From positions 248,001 through 312,000 of the forward strand of contig CAVWTN010000001.1 in assembly GCA_963757945.1 (NCBI GenBank): DNA of 64,000 nucleotides, read 5' to 3'. Position 1 is the first letter of the stretch. Each line of letters opens with the position of its first letter. The notes below the pieces were generated by a model. The model searched no databases. It saw nothing but the letters and a program-made list of their open reading frames with translations, and was not told the origin of the DNA. This DNA is from CAVWTN01 sp963757945 (GTDB taxonomy: Bacteria; Vulcanimicrobiota; Vulcanimicrobiia; Vulcanimicrobiales; Vulcanimicrobiaceae). Below, one piece after another: positions 55,675 through 63,861 of the stretch. The position numbers and the translations under genes were made by a program.

Positions 55675-56129
55675 TTTGCCTCCAATCCCTGAGTCGAATC
55701 GTAGACGATCGAGGTCGTGGCGGGTCCACTTCCTGGAATATTGCTCATCGCCGTCGGGTCGTGTCCCCCGGGGCAGGTGATCGTGTATCCCGTGCCGTCC
55801 GCGTTGGGAGCGAATGTGTACGAGCCGCCGGCATTCGCTGGATCGACGGGTTTCTGAGTGAGATACCTTCCGGGTGCCGTCTTCGCGCCGAAGCTCCGAT
55901 CGACGGCGCCTGCATCGGGATACTTGAGCGTATCCGAGTAAGCGAGTTCGGCAGCTGTCGCTATCGACCGCAGGTTCGCCTGACAAGCGGAAACGGCAGC
56001 CTGAGCACGGGCATGGAAGAAGTTCGGCACGAGAATGCCCGCGATGATGGCGATGATCGCAACGACGATCATCAACTCGAGAAGCGTGAAACCCGCCTCG
56101 TGTGTAGGTCGCTGACTCCGCGCGTGCAT
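55671..56129 (-). CDS. pilA: type IV prepilin
   Basis: A 152-residue class III/IV signal protein. A short leader of 13 residues ends in Gly13, followed by Phe14 and the FTLLELMIVVAIIAIIAG helix, with Glu5 of the mature protein present. It resembles the GspG/PilA type, with SACQANLRSIATAAE after the helix. Two cysteines (49 and 119) could form a disulfide. A strong AGGAGG site precedes the ATG, in keeping with the high output needed for a major pilin. It is the only pilin gene in the cluster; minor pilins must be elsewhere. Confidence 0.95.
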   Translation of the reverse strand: MHARSQRPTHEAGFTLLELMIVVAIIAIIAGILVPNFFHARAQAAVSACQANLRSIATAAELAYSDTLKYPDAGAVDRSFGAKTAPGRYLTQKPVDPANAGGSYTFAPNADGTGYTITCPGGHDPTAMSNIPGSGPATTSIVYDSTQGLEAK

Positions 56130-56146
56130 CGATCCTCCTCGAAAGA

Positions 56147-56833
56147 CTAGGCTGCGCCGGAGACGTGGGCGCGCATGCGTGCGAGGGCGCGATGCTGCAC
56201 GCGCGAGATCTGTCTGATCGAGAGGCCGAGCTGCGAGGCGATTTCCTCCTGGGTTCGGCCGAGCACGTAGTGTGATACGACGATGAAGCGCTCTGAAGGC
56301 GCGAGCAGCGCGAGCGCCTCCTCGAGCACGATCCGCTCGGTGACCAGTAAATCTGTTCCGCGCTCGGAGGTGTACATTGCAGCGTGCTCGTGAAAATCGG
56401 CGTGCTCGATGCGCGCCGGGCTAGAAGCCCAACGCGCGTGCTTCGCGGTGCCCACGGCTGCGGGAGCCAGTCCGAGCGCCTCGGCGATCTCGCCGTCGGT
56501 TGGTTCATGACCGAGTTGCGCGGCCAAACGCTCGAAAGCGTCCCAGCAACTGCGTTCGAGCTTGCGGATGCCGCGCGGAATCCGAACGAGATGTTCGTGG
56601 TCGCGGACATAGTGCATCAGCTCGCCGACGATCAAGATCCAAGCATACGCCTCGAACGGCGTGTTCGAACTGCGTTCGTATCGGCGCCCGGCTTTGAGCA
56701 AGCCGATCGCGGCGACTTGCTCGAGGTCGCAGCGCTCGAGCCCGGCGCGCCAGAACTTTCGAGCACCGCGGCGGCAGAGATAGTGATACCGTGTGATCCA
56801 AGAGTCGTTATGGCTGAAATCTGCTGCAATCAA
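56147..56833 (-). CDS. group-3 sigma-70 family sigma factor in the pilus operon
   Basis: A 228-residue sigma factor of the SigB/SigF/FliA type. Region 2 reads DLEQVAAIGLLKAGRRYE...FEAYAWILIVGELMHYVRDHEHLVRIPRGIRKL. Region 3 has LGHEPTDGEIAEALGL. Region 4 ends GRTQEEIASQLGLSIRQISRVQHRALARMR, a helix-turn-helix for the -35. Region 1.1 is absent. It overlaps pilC (ATGA) and is followed 17 bases later by pilA, so it is part of the operon. No anti-sigma gene is nearby. Confidence 0.92.
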   Translation of the reverse strand: MIAADFSHNDSWITRYHYLCRRGARKFWRAGLERCDLEQVAAIGLLKAGRRYERSSNTPFEAYAWILIVGELMHYVRDHEHLVRIPRGIRKLERSCWDAFERLAAQLGHEPTDGEIAEALGLAPAAVGTAKHARWASSPARIEHADFHEHAAMYTSERGTDLLVTERIVLEEALALLAPSERFIVVSHYVLGRTQEEIASQLGLSIRQISRVQHRALARMRAHVSGAA

Positions 56834-58050
56834 TGGATTTGTCCGATCACGCTATAGAGGGGAATGAAAATAGATGCCGTGATCGCGCCGACGATCGCGC
56901 CGATGACAACGATCAGGAGCGGTTCGAGCGTGGCGCCGAGCGTCGCGGCGCCGGCGTCGACATCGACCTCATAATATTCCGCGATCTTGAGAAGCATCGC
57001 GTCGAGCGTGCCGGTTTCTTCGCCGACACGAACGAGTCCGACGACGAATGGGTCGAAGAGATCCGAGCGTTGCATGCGGTTTGCGACGCTTTCGCCGTCG
57101 CGAACGGCGGTTCGAACCTCAAGCAGGGCTTGGGCGTAGAGCGCGCTTCCGCTAACCGGTGCTGCGACTTCAAATGCGCGCAGAATGTCGACGCCGGAGG
57201 CGAGTAGCGAGCCGAGCGTGCGAGTAAAGCGTGCCACGATCGCGCCGCGCCGCAACGATCCCGCAATCGGCAAGCGCAGGAAGAAACGCTCGAGCGTGGC
57301 CTGCGGCAGGAGGCGCGTTGAGTAAAGAGCCGCGACTGCGGCAGTCACGACGCACGCAGCCGTGGCGATTTGAATCACGGGCTCCGCGAAGAGCTTGCCG
57401 GCGGCGAAGAGAAAGCGAGTCGAGGCAGGTGGATCGACCCCGAGCTGCGAGAACAATCCCGAGAGCGTCGGGACGATCGCCGTAACGAGAAAGAACACGA
57501 GCCCCAGCGCGGCCGCAAGGACGATCGCGGGGTAAGCGAGTGCCGTGCTGATCTTCTTGCGCAGCGCGCGATCGCGCTCGAGGATTGTCGAGAGCCGGTC
57601 GAGGACGGCGGCCAGGATCCCCGCCGCCTCGCCCGCCTCGATGAGCGCGATGTGGAGCTCGTTGAAGTCGCGCGGGCGCGTGCGCATCGCAGCGGCAAGC
57701 GAGTTGCCGGCTTCGATCTCCGCCGCGACGGCGCGAAGCGCCTCGATGAGCCGCCCATCGCCGCACCGCTCGATCGAGATTGCGAGTGCGCGTTGGATCG
57801 GCATCGCGGCCGCAAGTAATGTTGCCAACGCGCGAAAGAACGCTGCCAGCGGCTCTCGACCCGCGCCGCCGAAGCCGGCAGGCCGGGCAACGCGGGCGCG
57901 CAGGGAGGTGCTCTCGCCGACCCAAGTTACGAAGAGCGCCCTGGAGCGTAGGCGCGCGACGACCGCTTCGGTTGAGTCTGCGACCATGGCCCCGGAGATC
58001 GCCGTGCCCTCGACGTTACGCGCGTGGTAAGCGTAGGTGATACCGCTCAT
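56830..58050 (-). CDS. pilC: type IV pilus inner-membrane platform protein PilC
   Basis: A 406-residue protein with two T2SSF domains (FFRALATLLAAAMPIQRAL... and FTRTLGSLLASGVDILRAFEVA...), each with a long hydrophobic segment. An N-terminal cytoplasmic domain begins MSGITYAYHARNVEGTAISG. The last membrane helix is VVIGAIVGAITASIFIPLYS. It couples the motor ATPases to pilin insertion. ATGA overlaps on both sides, with pilT and the sigma gene. Confidence 0.93.
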   Translation of the reverse strand: MSGITYAYHARNVEGTAISGAMVADSTEAVVARLRSRALFVTWVGESTSLRARVARPAGFGGAGREPLAAFFRALATLLAAAMPIQRALAISIERCGDGRLIEALRAVAAEIEAGNSLAAAMRTRPRDFNELHIALIEAGEAAGILAAVLDRLSTILERDRALRKKISTALAYPAIVLAAALGLVFFLVTAIVPTLSGLFSQLGVDPPASTRFLFAAGKLFAEPVIQIATAACVVTAAVAALYSTRLLPQATLERFFLRLPIAGSLRRGAIVARFTRTLGSLLASGVDILRAFEVAAPVSGSALYAQALLEVRTAVRDGESVANRMQRSDLFDPFVVGLVRVGEETGTLDAMLLKIAEYYEVDVDAGAATLGATLEPLLIVVIGAIVGAITASIFIPLYSVIGQIH

Positions 58051-59132
58051 GTGGCGGCCCCCGCAAGCGTCCGGATCTCATCGGGCCGATCGGTGATGGC
58101 GCGTGCGTTTTCGAGCGAGACCTCTGCGCGAGCGACCAGTTCGCAGAGGTGGGCCTCGAGCGTCTGCATCCCGGCGCCGCGACCGGTCACGATCGTGTTA
58201 CGCAGTTGATAGGTCTTGCCGTCTCGGATCAGGGATCGGACCGCATCCGTCGCGACGAGGATCTCGACCGCCGCGCACCGCCCGGCCGACCGTTCGCGTG
58301 GGAGCAACCGAAGCGAGGCAATGCCGATCAGCGTTTGAGCGAGGATCGCACGTGCCTCGTGCCGAGCGGCGGCCTCGAACCCATCGATGATCCGATCGAC
58401 GCCGGCCGTCGCGTCGCCGGTGTGCAGCGTCGAAAGTACGAGATGCCCCGTTTCCGCGGCACCAAGCGCCGCGCGGATCGTCGCCGGATCGCGGAGTTCT
58501 CCAACGGCGATCACGTCCGGGTTCGCGCGCAGGGCGCTGCGGATCGCAGCGGGATAGTCCGGAAAGTCGTTCCCCAATTCGCGGTGCGCGATCGTCGAAC
58601 GAATCGGCCGGTGGAGGTATTCGACGGGATCTTCGACGGTCACGATGTGGCGCGCATCGCTCCGATTGATGCGATCGATGATCGCGGCAAGGGCGGTGCT
58701 CTTCCCGCTCCCCGTCGGCCCGACGAAGAGCACGAGGCCGCTGCGACGTTCCGCGAACGCGTGCAGCGCAATCGGCAACTCGAGGTCTTCCAGCCTCGGG
58801 ATCTCTCGGCGAAGCAGCCGGATCGCAAAGCGCGCGTGCCCCTCGGCGCGGAAGGCGTGAACGCGGAACGAGCCCAGCTCCGCGTGGCGCACCATGCCGT
58901 CGGCGTCGCCAAGTTCGCGGAATTGCCGCCGGGCGCTCTCCGTTAGCAATTCCTGCATGAAGTACCCGAGCTCGTCCGCCTCGAGTATCGCTGAATTGAT
59001 CCGCGCGAGCGTGCCGTCGATGCGCAGCGCCGGCGGCTCGCCGAGAGCCAGGTGAAGATCCGAGGCGCCGCGTTCCCGCGCGATGCGCAGCAGTTCCCCG
59101 AGCCGGATCTGCGCGAAGGCGGCAGTCACCAT
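58047..59132 (-). CDS. pilT: pilus retraction ATPase PilT
   Basis: A 361-residue hexameric ATPase: LLRIARERGASDLHLALGEPPALRIDG, Walker A GPTGSGKST (138-146), Asp box VEDPVEYLH, Walker B IAVGELRDPATI and the His box near LVLSTLHTGDA. The AIRNLIR-like tail typical of PilT is less clear, so a PilU-type role is possible. It powers retraction and DNA uptake. Confidence 0.92.
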   Translation of the reverse strand: MVTAAFAQIRLGELLRIARERGASDLHLALGEPPALRIDGTLARINSAILEADELGYFMQELLTESARRQFRELGDADGMVRHAELGSFRVHAFRAEGHARFAIRLLRREIPRLEDLELPIALHAFAERRSGLVLFVGPTGSGKSTALAAIIDRINRSDARHIVTVEDPVEYLHRPIRSTIAHRELGNDFPDYPAAIRSALRANPDVIAVGELRDPATIRAALGAAETGHLVLSTLHTGDATAGVDRIIDGFEAAARHEARAILAQTLIGIASLRLLPRERSAGRCAAVEILVATDAVRSLIRDGKTYQLRNTIVTGRGAGMQTLEAHLCELVARAEVSLENARAITDRPDEIRTLAGAAT

Positions 59133-60604
59133 GCAAGTCGCTCCAGCGGAACGACGCGGGAGATTTCAGAAAGCGAGGTCACTCCACCGCGGCACTTCGT
59201 CACCGCGTCCTCCGCCATGGGGGCGTAACCGTGCTCGCGCGCCGTGCGCGCAAGGACGACGCTCGAGGCGCCGGCCGCGACGGCGTCCCGAAGCCGATCG
59301 TCGACGCAGATGAACTCAAAGATTCCGGTGCGGCCGCTATAGCCGCGGCCGTCGCAGCGCTCGCAACCACGCGCCTCGAAATAGACGCGTTCGCGTTCGA
59401 CGCGTAGACGCTCGGCCGTGCGCGCGTCGATCGCCGTCGCTTCTTTGCACGATCCGCAAAGCCGCCGGACCAAGCGCTGCGCGAGAATGGCGGTGAGGCC
59501 GGCGGCCAGTGATGCTCGACCGAGGCCGAGCTCTTCGAGGCGGTCGATGGCCCGCGGTGCATCTGCGCTGTGCAGGGTGGCCAAGACCATTCTGCCGCTC
59601 AGGGCTGCGTGCAGCGCAGTCTGCGCAGTTTCTGCGTCACGCATTTCGCCGACCATGATGACGTCGGGATCCTGCCGCAACATCGCGCGGAGGATTGAGG
59701 CGAATGTCGCACCGGCCTTTGCGTTCACCTGTACTTGCGTCGTCCCCGGGATCTGTTGCTCCACGGGATCCTCGACGGTGCAGATGTTGCGAGCGCCGGC
59801 GTCGAGGTGCGCGAGCGACGCATAGAGGCTCGTCGTCTTGCCGCTCCCTGTCGGGCCGCAAACTACGATAAAGCCGAATGGCCGCGTGACCGCCTCTCGA
59901 TACTGCGCCGCGACTTCGCGCGAGAACCCGAGCTCATCGAGTGCGGGAAGGCGCGCGTGGCGGTCGAGCAGCCGCACGACGAGCTTCTCGCCCTCGATCG
60001 ATGGAACCGAGGAAACACGCGCATCGATCGTATGGCCCGCGACCGTGGTGCTGTATCGGCCGTCCTGTGGCTGGCGACGTTCCGCGATGTCCATCCCGGC
60101 CAGCACCTTGATGCGCGAGACAACGGCTTGCGCGAGCGTCGTCTCGAACCGCCCGGCCTCGCGCAAGACGCCGTCGACGCGGAATCGAACGCGTGCGCCG
60201 TCACTGTACGGCTCGATGTGAATGTCCGAACTGCGGGCGAGGAAGGCACGGTCGTGCAAGCCGTCGACAGCGCGAACTGCCGGCGCATCGTTCGGCTCGT
60301 TGCGCAATGCGGAGCCCTGTGCGCTCGCTCCCCAGGCTCTGCCTAGCGCAAGCGCGATTTGGTCGCGTCGCGCGCGAAGCGGAACGACGCGGAGCGACGT
60401 CGCGCGTTCGATTCGGGACAAAGCGATCTCGCTTGGGTCCGATGCGAAAGCGACGAGAAGGCGATCGTGCTCGCAGGCAACGGCTAGTGCCCCGAACTCT
60501 TGCGCGATCCCCTGCGGAATCATGCGCGCAACCGACGGTGCGACGCTCGAAAGATCGATTGCGTCCGCCGCTGGAAAGTGAACCGACGATGTAAGCGCGT
60601 TCAT
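59126..60604 (-). CDS. pilB: pilus extension ATPase PilB
   Basis: A 492-residue GspE/PilB ATPase starting at ATG 60604; the frame upstream to 60847 overlaps the regulatory region. A short N-terminal T2SSE_N-like domain precedes ARSSDIHIEPYSDGARVRFRVDGVLRE. Walker A is GPTGSGKTT, Asp box EDPVEQQIPGTTQ, Walker B DVIMVGEMRDAETA and His box TLHSADAPRAIDRLEELG. A four-cysteine zinc motif, CGSC...CERC, lies before DGRGYSGRTGIFE. First gene of the operon. Confidence 0.94.
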   Translation of the reverse strand: MNALTSSVHFPAADAIDLSSVAPSVARMIPQGIAQEFGALAVACEHDRLLVAFASDPSEIALSRIERATSLRVVPLRARRDQIALALGRAWGASAQGSALRNEPNDAPAVRAVDGLHDRAFLARSSDIHIEPYSDGARVRFRVDGVLREAGRFETTLAQAVVSRIKVLAGMDIAERRQPQDGRYSTTVAGHTIDARVSSVPSIEGEKLVVRLLDRHARLPALDELGFSREVAAQYREAVTRPFGFIVVCGPTGSGKTTSLYASLAHLDAGARNICTVEDPVEQQIPGTTQVQVNAKAGATFASILRAMLRQDPDVIMVGEMRDAETAQTALHAALSGRMVLATLHSADAPRAIDRLEELGLGRASLAAGLTAILAQRLVRRLCGSCKEATAIDARTAERLRVERERVYFEARGCERCDGRGYSGRTGIFEFICVDDRLRDAVAAGASSVVLARTAREHGYAPMAEDAVTKCRGGVTSLSEISRVVPLERLAW

Positions 60605-60840
60605 GCCTCGATCACACTCTGGATCATGCGGGTTGGATGTTGCCGCGTTGGTGACGCGGTGTTTCGAGAACGTTGCTATGTGTCGGACCGGGTCGCTCTC
60701 CTTGGGGAACAGAGGCGTCGATTTCCTGCAGGCGTTCAAACGACTTTCTTGATGCACGCAAGTTGTCTGACAACTTGTGCGAAGTTGTCCGATGAGTTGA
60801 GCACGGCGCATTTCTCGCTGCATCGGGAATTGCGAATGGT
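60605..60840. promoter_or_regulatory. divergent control region between the pilus operon and the two-component genes
   Basis: 236 non-coding bases hold the promoters for both operons. I cannot point to convincing -35/-10 pairs, which may be natural if an alternative sigma factor is used. The clearest signal is the repeated octamer array at 60759-60792. Confidence 0.5.
60759..60792. promoter_or_regulatory. operator-like array of alternating AAGTTGTC / GACAACTT repeats
   Basis: CAAGTTGT-CTG-ACAACTTG (60759-60777) is a perfect palindrome. Its right arm pairs again with a third copy: GACAACTT (60769-60776) and AAGTTGTC (60782-60789). The two direct copies AAGTTGTC(T/C)GA are 22 bases apart, two helical turns. 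It lies 50 bases before the response-regulator gene and fits binding of an OmpR-type regulator or another dimeric protein. Confidence 0.55.
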
Positions 60841-61533
60841 ATGGCAACCGTGCGAGTTCTCATCGCCGAAGATGAACCGTCGATCCGCGGCCTTCTCGTG
60901 CATCACCTCAAGCGCGAGGGATTCGTTGCGCTCGAGGCGGCCGACGGCACCTCGGCCTTGCGGAGCGCGCGTGCGGGCATCGAAGTCGCGGTGCTCGACA
61001 TCGGGCTGCCGGGGATCGATGGGCTGGAAGTGCTGCGAGCGCTCCGGCGTGAAGGGCGGGACACGCCGGTCATGCTCTTGAGTGCCCGGTGCGATGAAGT
61101 CGATCGGATCGTCGGCTTCGAGCTTGGTGCGGACGACTATGTCGTGAAGCCGTTCTTCATGCGCGAGGTGGTGTCACGCTTGCGCGCGATTCTGCGGCGT
61201 GCGGGCAACACGTCGCAGGCCGGGCCTTCGCTGTTGCGATTCGGCGCTTTGGAGATCGATGAGGCGGCGCGGGAGGCACGGGCCGACGGGAAGGATCTCG
61301 GCCTGAAGCCGCGCGAGTTCGCGCTACTGCTAGCGCTCGCCCAGCATCCCGGCACGGCGTTTTCGCGGGAGACGTTGCTTCAGCGCGTATGGGGGTTCGA
61401 CTTCGACGGCGACGAGCGAACCGTCGACGTGCATATGCGCCGTCTGCGAATGCGTATCGAGGAGCAGGGCCGCGTCGCTCGATGCTTGCACACGGTCCAT
61501 GGCTACGGATACAAGTTCAGTCCTACCGGCTGA
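60841..61533 (+). CDS. OmpR/PhoB-family response regulator
   Basis: A 230-residue protein. The receiver domain has acidic pocket Glu10-Asp11-Glu12, phosphorylation site Asp53 (VLDIGLPGIDG), Ser81 and Lys103 (VVKPF). The winged-helix effector domain has LKPREFALLLALAQHPGTAFSRETLLQRVWG and the ERTVDVHMRRLRMRI recognition helix. It is paired with the kinase gene that overlaps it by 35 bases and divergent from the pilus operon, which it probably regulates. Confidence 0.93.
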   Translation: MATVRVLIAEDEPSIRGLLVHHLKREGFVALEAADGTSALRSARAGIEVAVLDIGLPGIDGLEVLRALRREGRDTPVMLLSARCDEVDRIVGFELGADDYVVKPFFMREVVSRLRAILRRAGNTSQAGPSLLRFGALEIDEAAREARADGKDLGLKPREFALLLALAQHPGTAFSRETLLQRVWGFDFDGDERTVDVHMRRLRMRIEEQGRVARCLHTVHGYGYKFSPTG

Positions 61534-62659
61534 AGCGCGGCGGGGTGGTCTGCTGCCGTTTGCCACGTTCGCGGCGCACGTGCCGCAGGGCGCGACGCCG
61601 CTGCTCGTGGTGCGCGTCGTCGATTTCGCGGAAGTCGCATGGCGGCGAGGCCGGCGCGCCGCGCTACGCGCGGAACGCCGCTGCGCGAACGCGTTCGCGC
61701 TGGCTGCCCGCGAGGTGCTGCGTGCTTCGGATGTGCTCGGCCATGATGCGTGCAGCGCGGTCTTCGTCGCCGCGCTGACGACGCCGGGGCGCGTTGCGTG
61801 CGGCAAGGCCTTTCCCGCCGATTGTCGCGCCGTGCTGAGCCGGATCGCATCGACGATGGAGCTTGCGACGGGCTTGCGGCTGGAAACAGGGTGGACCGTC
61901 GAATCCCAGGCGAATCTGGCCGCGTCGCTTTGGCCCGCGATCGAGGTCGCACTCGAGCGCGGTGCGAGGGAACGCGAGCAATTCGCGTTCTTCTCCATGA
62001 TCGGGCACGAACTGCGCACGCCGCTGACGTCGATTCGGGGTTACCTCGATGCGTTGCTGGAAGACGATCTCGACGCCGCATCGACGCGCACGTTCGTGGA
62101 GGTCGCACGGACGGAAGCGTTACGTTTGGGCCGCTTTATCGACGGGCTGTTCACGCTTTCGTTGATCGACGCCGGCTTCGAGGGTGCGGAGCGGAGTTGC
62201 GATGCGCAAGCGGCCGTGCTCGCGGCCGTTGAAGCGGCGCTCCCCGCCGCACGGCGGCGCGGGGTCACGATCGTGCATGCGCTCGAGCCCGGGCTGCAGG
62301 TGGGAATGGAAGCCGATCGCCTTGGTCAGGTGGCAGGCAACCTGATCGATAACGCGCTCAAGCACGGCGCCTCCGGGGGCCGTGTGGAGATGGAATTGCG
62401 CCCCTTGAATGCACGCTTCGTGGCGTTGACCGTTGAGGACGACGGCCCCGGCGTCCCAGCGGAAGAGCGCGAGGCGATCTTCACACTTGGGTATCGCTCC
62501 GCGTCAGGGAGCGCCGGAGGAACGGGGATCGGCCTCGCCGTCGCTCGGCTGATTCTCGAGCGAGCCGGCGGCGAGGTCGACGTCGGCGAAGGCCGCCGCG
62601 GAGGCGCCCGCTTTCAGGCGCGGCTACCGCGCGCCGACCTGGGGGCAGGTGCCACGTGA
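61499..62659 (+). CDS. soluble sensor histidine kinase
   Basis: A 386-residue kinase without membrane segments. HisKA carries His170 in FSMIGHELRTPLTSIRGYLD. HATPase_c carries NLIDNALKHG, DDGPGVP and GTGIGLAV. The N-terminal 150 residues are not a standard PAS or GAF domain. LLVVRVVDFAEVAWRRGRRAALRAE and ASDVLGHDACSAVFVAAL loosely recall a GGDEF fold that has lost its active site. The start overlaps the regulator gene, so the two are made together. Confidence 0.92.
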   Translation: MATDTSSVLPAEARRGGLLPFATFAAHVPQGATPLLVVRVVDFAEVAWRRGRRAALRAERRCANAFALAAREVLRASDVLGHDACSAVFVAALTTPGRVACGKAFPADCRAVLSRIASTMELATGLRLETGWTVESQANLAASLWPAIEVALERGAREREQFAFFSMIGHELRTPLTSIRGYLDALLEDDLDAASTRTFVEVARTEALRLGRFIDGLFTLSLIDAGFEGAERSCDAQAAVLAAVEAALPAARRRGVTIVHALEPGLQVGMEADRLGQVAGNLIDNALKHGASGGRVEMELRPLNARFVALTVEDDGPGVPAEEREAIFTLGYRSASGSAGGTGIGLAVARLILERAGGEVDVGEGRRGGARFQARLPRADLGAGAT

Positions 62660-62693
62660 TCCTAGCGGTCCTTGGCACGTATGACGCCGCGCG

Positions 62694-63860
62694 TTAGCGG
62701 ACGTCGAGCCTCGCTAGCTCACGCGTTGCGTCGAGCGCGTGGGTGAGGTCGTCGATCAGGTCCTCGATGTCTTCGATGCCGACCGAGAGACGCAGCAGGC
62801 CGTCGGTGATGCCGCGGCGCTCGCGGTCCTCTTTCGGGATCGAGCCGTGCGTCATGCGCGCCGGGTGGCAGAGCAGCGATTCCACGCCGCCCAGGCTCTC
62901 CGCCAGGCTGAACAGCTTCGTCTCCTTCGCGAACGCGAACGCGCGTGATTCGGGGCCGCGCAGCGTCATCGAGAGCATGCCGCCGAAGCCGCGCATCTGG
63001 CGCTTCGCGAGCTCGTGCTGCGGGTGCGAGGGCAGGCCGGGGTAATAGACTTTCGCGACGTCGTCGCGCCCTTCCAGGAACTGGGCGATGGCGAGCGCGT
63101 TGCGTTCGTGCTCGCGCATCCGCAGCGCCAGCGTCTTCGCGCCGCGTAGCATCAGGTACGCGTCCATGGGCCCCGGGACGCCGCCGACGGCGTTCTGGTG
63201 GAACTTGATCGTCTCGTCGAGCGCCGGATCGTTCGTGATCGCGACACCGCCGATCGCGTCGCTGTGCCCGCCGATGTACTTCGTCGTGGAGTGCACCACG
63301 ATGTCCGCGCCGAGCGCGAGCGGCGATTGAAAGTACGGCGAGGCGAACGTGTTGTCCACGACGAGGATCTGCCCCGGCGCCTTCAGACGTGCGACCGCGG
63401 CGATGTCGATCAGCTTCATCAGCGGGTTCGTCGGCGTTTCCAGCCAGATCAGCTTCGTCGCCGGCACGATCGCGGCGCGGATCGCGGCCGGATCGGTCAT
63501 GTCGACGAGCGTATACGCGATCCCGTAGCGCGCGAACACTTTCGAGATGATCCGGTAAGTGCCGCCGTACAGGTCGTCCGTCACCACGACGTGATCGCCC
63601 GCGGAGAGCAAATTGAGCACGGCGGACGTCGCCGCCATGCCGCTCGAGAACGCGCGCGCGAAGCGAGCGTCTTCGAGCGCGGCGAGCTGCGCTTCGAGCG
63701 CTGTGCGCGTGGGGTTCGCGGTGCGGCTGTAATCGAAGCCCTTGTGCTCGCCGACGCCCGTCTGCGTGTAGGTCGAAGTCTGATAGATCGGGACGATCGT
63801 CGCCCCGGTCGTGAGGTCGGCCTCTTGGCCCGCATGGATCGCGCGCGTGCTGAACTTCAT
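62694..63860 (-). CDS. metB: cystathionine gamma-synthase / PLP-dependent trans-sulfuration enzyme
   Basis: A 388-residue Cys/Met-metabolism PLP enzyme. TRAIHAGQEADLTTGA lies at the N terminus, then YSRTANPTRTALE, FSSGMAATSAVL, DDLYGGTYR, the PLP aspartate in VVDNTFASPYFQSPL and PLP Lys194 in HSTTKYIGGHSD. SLGGVESLLCHPARMTHGSIP is close to synthase and gamma-lyase members. Whether it acts as gamma-synthase, gamma-lyase or beta-lyase cannot be decided by eye. It lies one base after the end of a CBS-domain gene, possibly cystathionine beta-synthase, which would favour a gamma-lyase in a reverse trans-sulfuration pair. Confidence 0.85.
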   Translation of the reverse strand: MKFSTRAIHAGQEADLTTGATIVPIYQTSTYTQTGVGEHKGFDYSRTANPTRTALEAQLAALEDARFARAFSSGMAATSAVLNLLSAGDHVVVTDDLYGGTYRIISKVFARYGIAYTLVDMTDPAAIRAAIVPATKLIWLETPTNPLMKLIDIAAVARLKAPGQILVVDNTFASPYFQSPLALGADIVVHSTTKYIGGHSDAIGGVAITNDPALDETIKFHQNAVGGVPGPMDAYLMLRGAKTLALRMREHERNALAIAQFLEGRDDVAKVYYPGLPSHPQHELAKRQMRGFGGMLSMTLRGPESRAFAFAKETKLFSLAESLGGVESLLCHPARMTHGSIPKEDRERRGITDGLLRLSVGIEDIEDLIDDLTHALDATRELARLDVR

Positions 63861-63861
63861 G

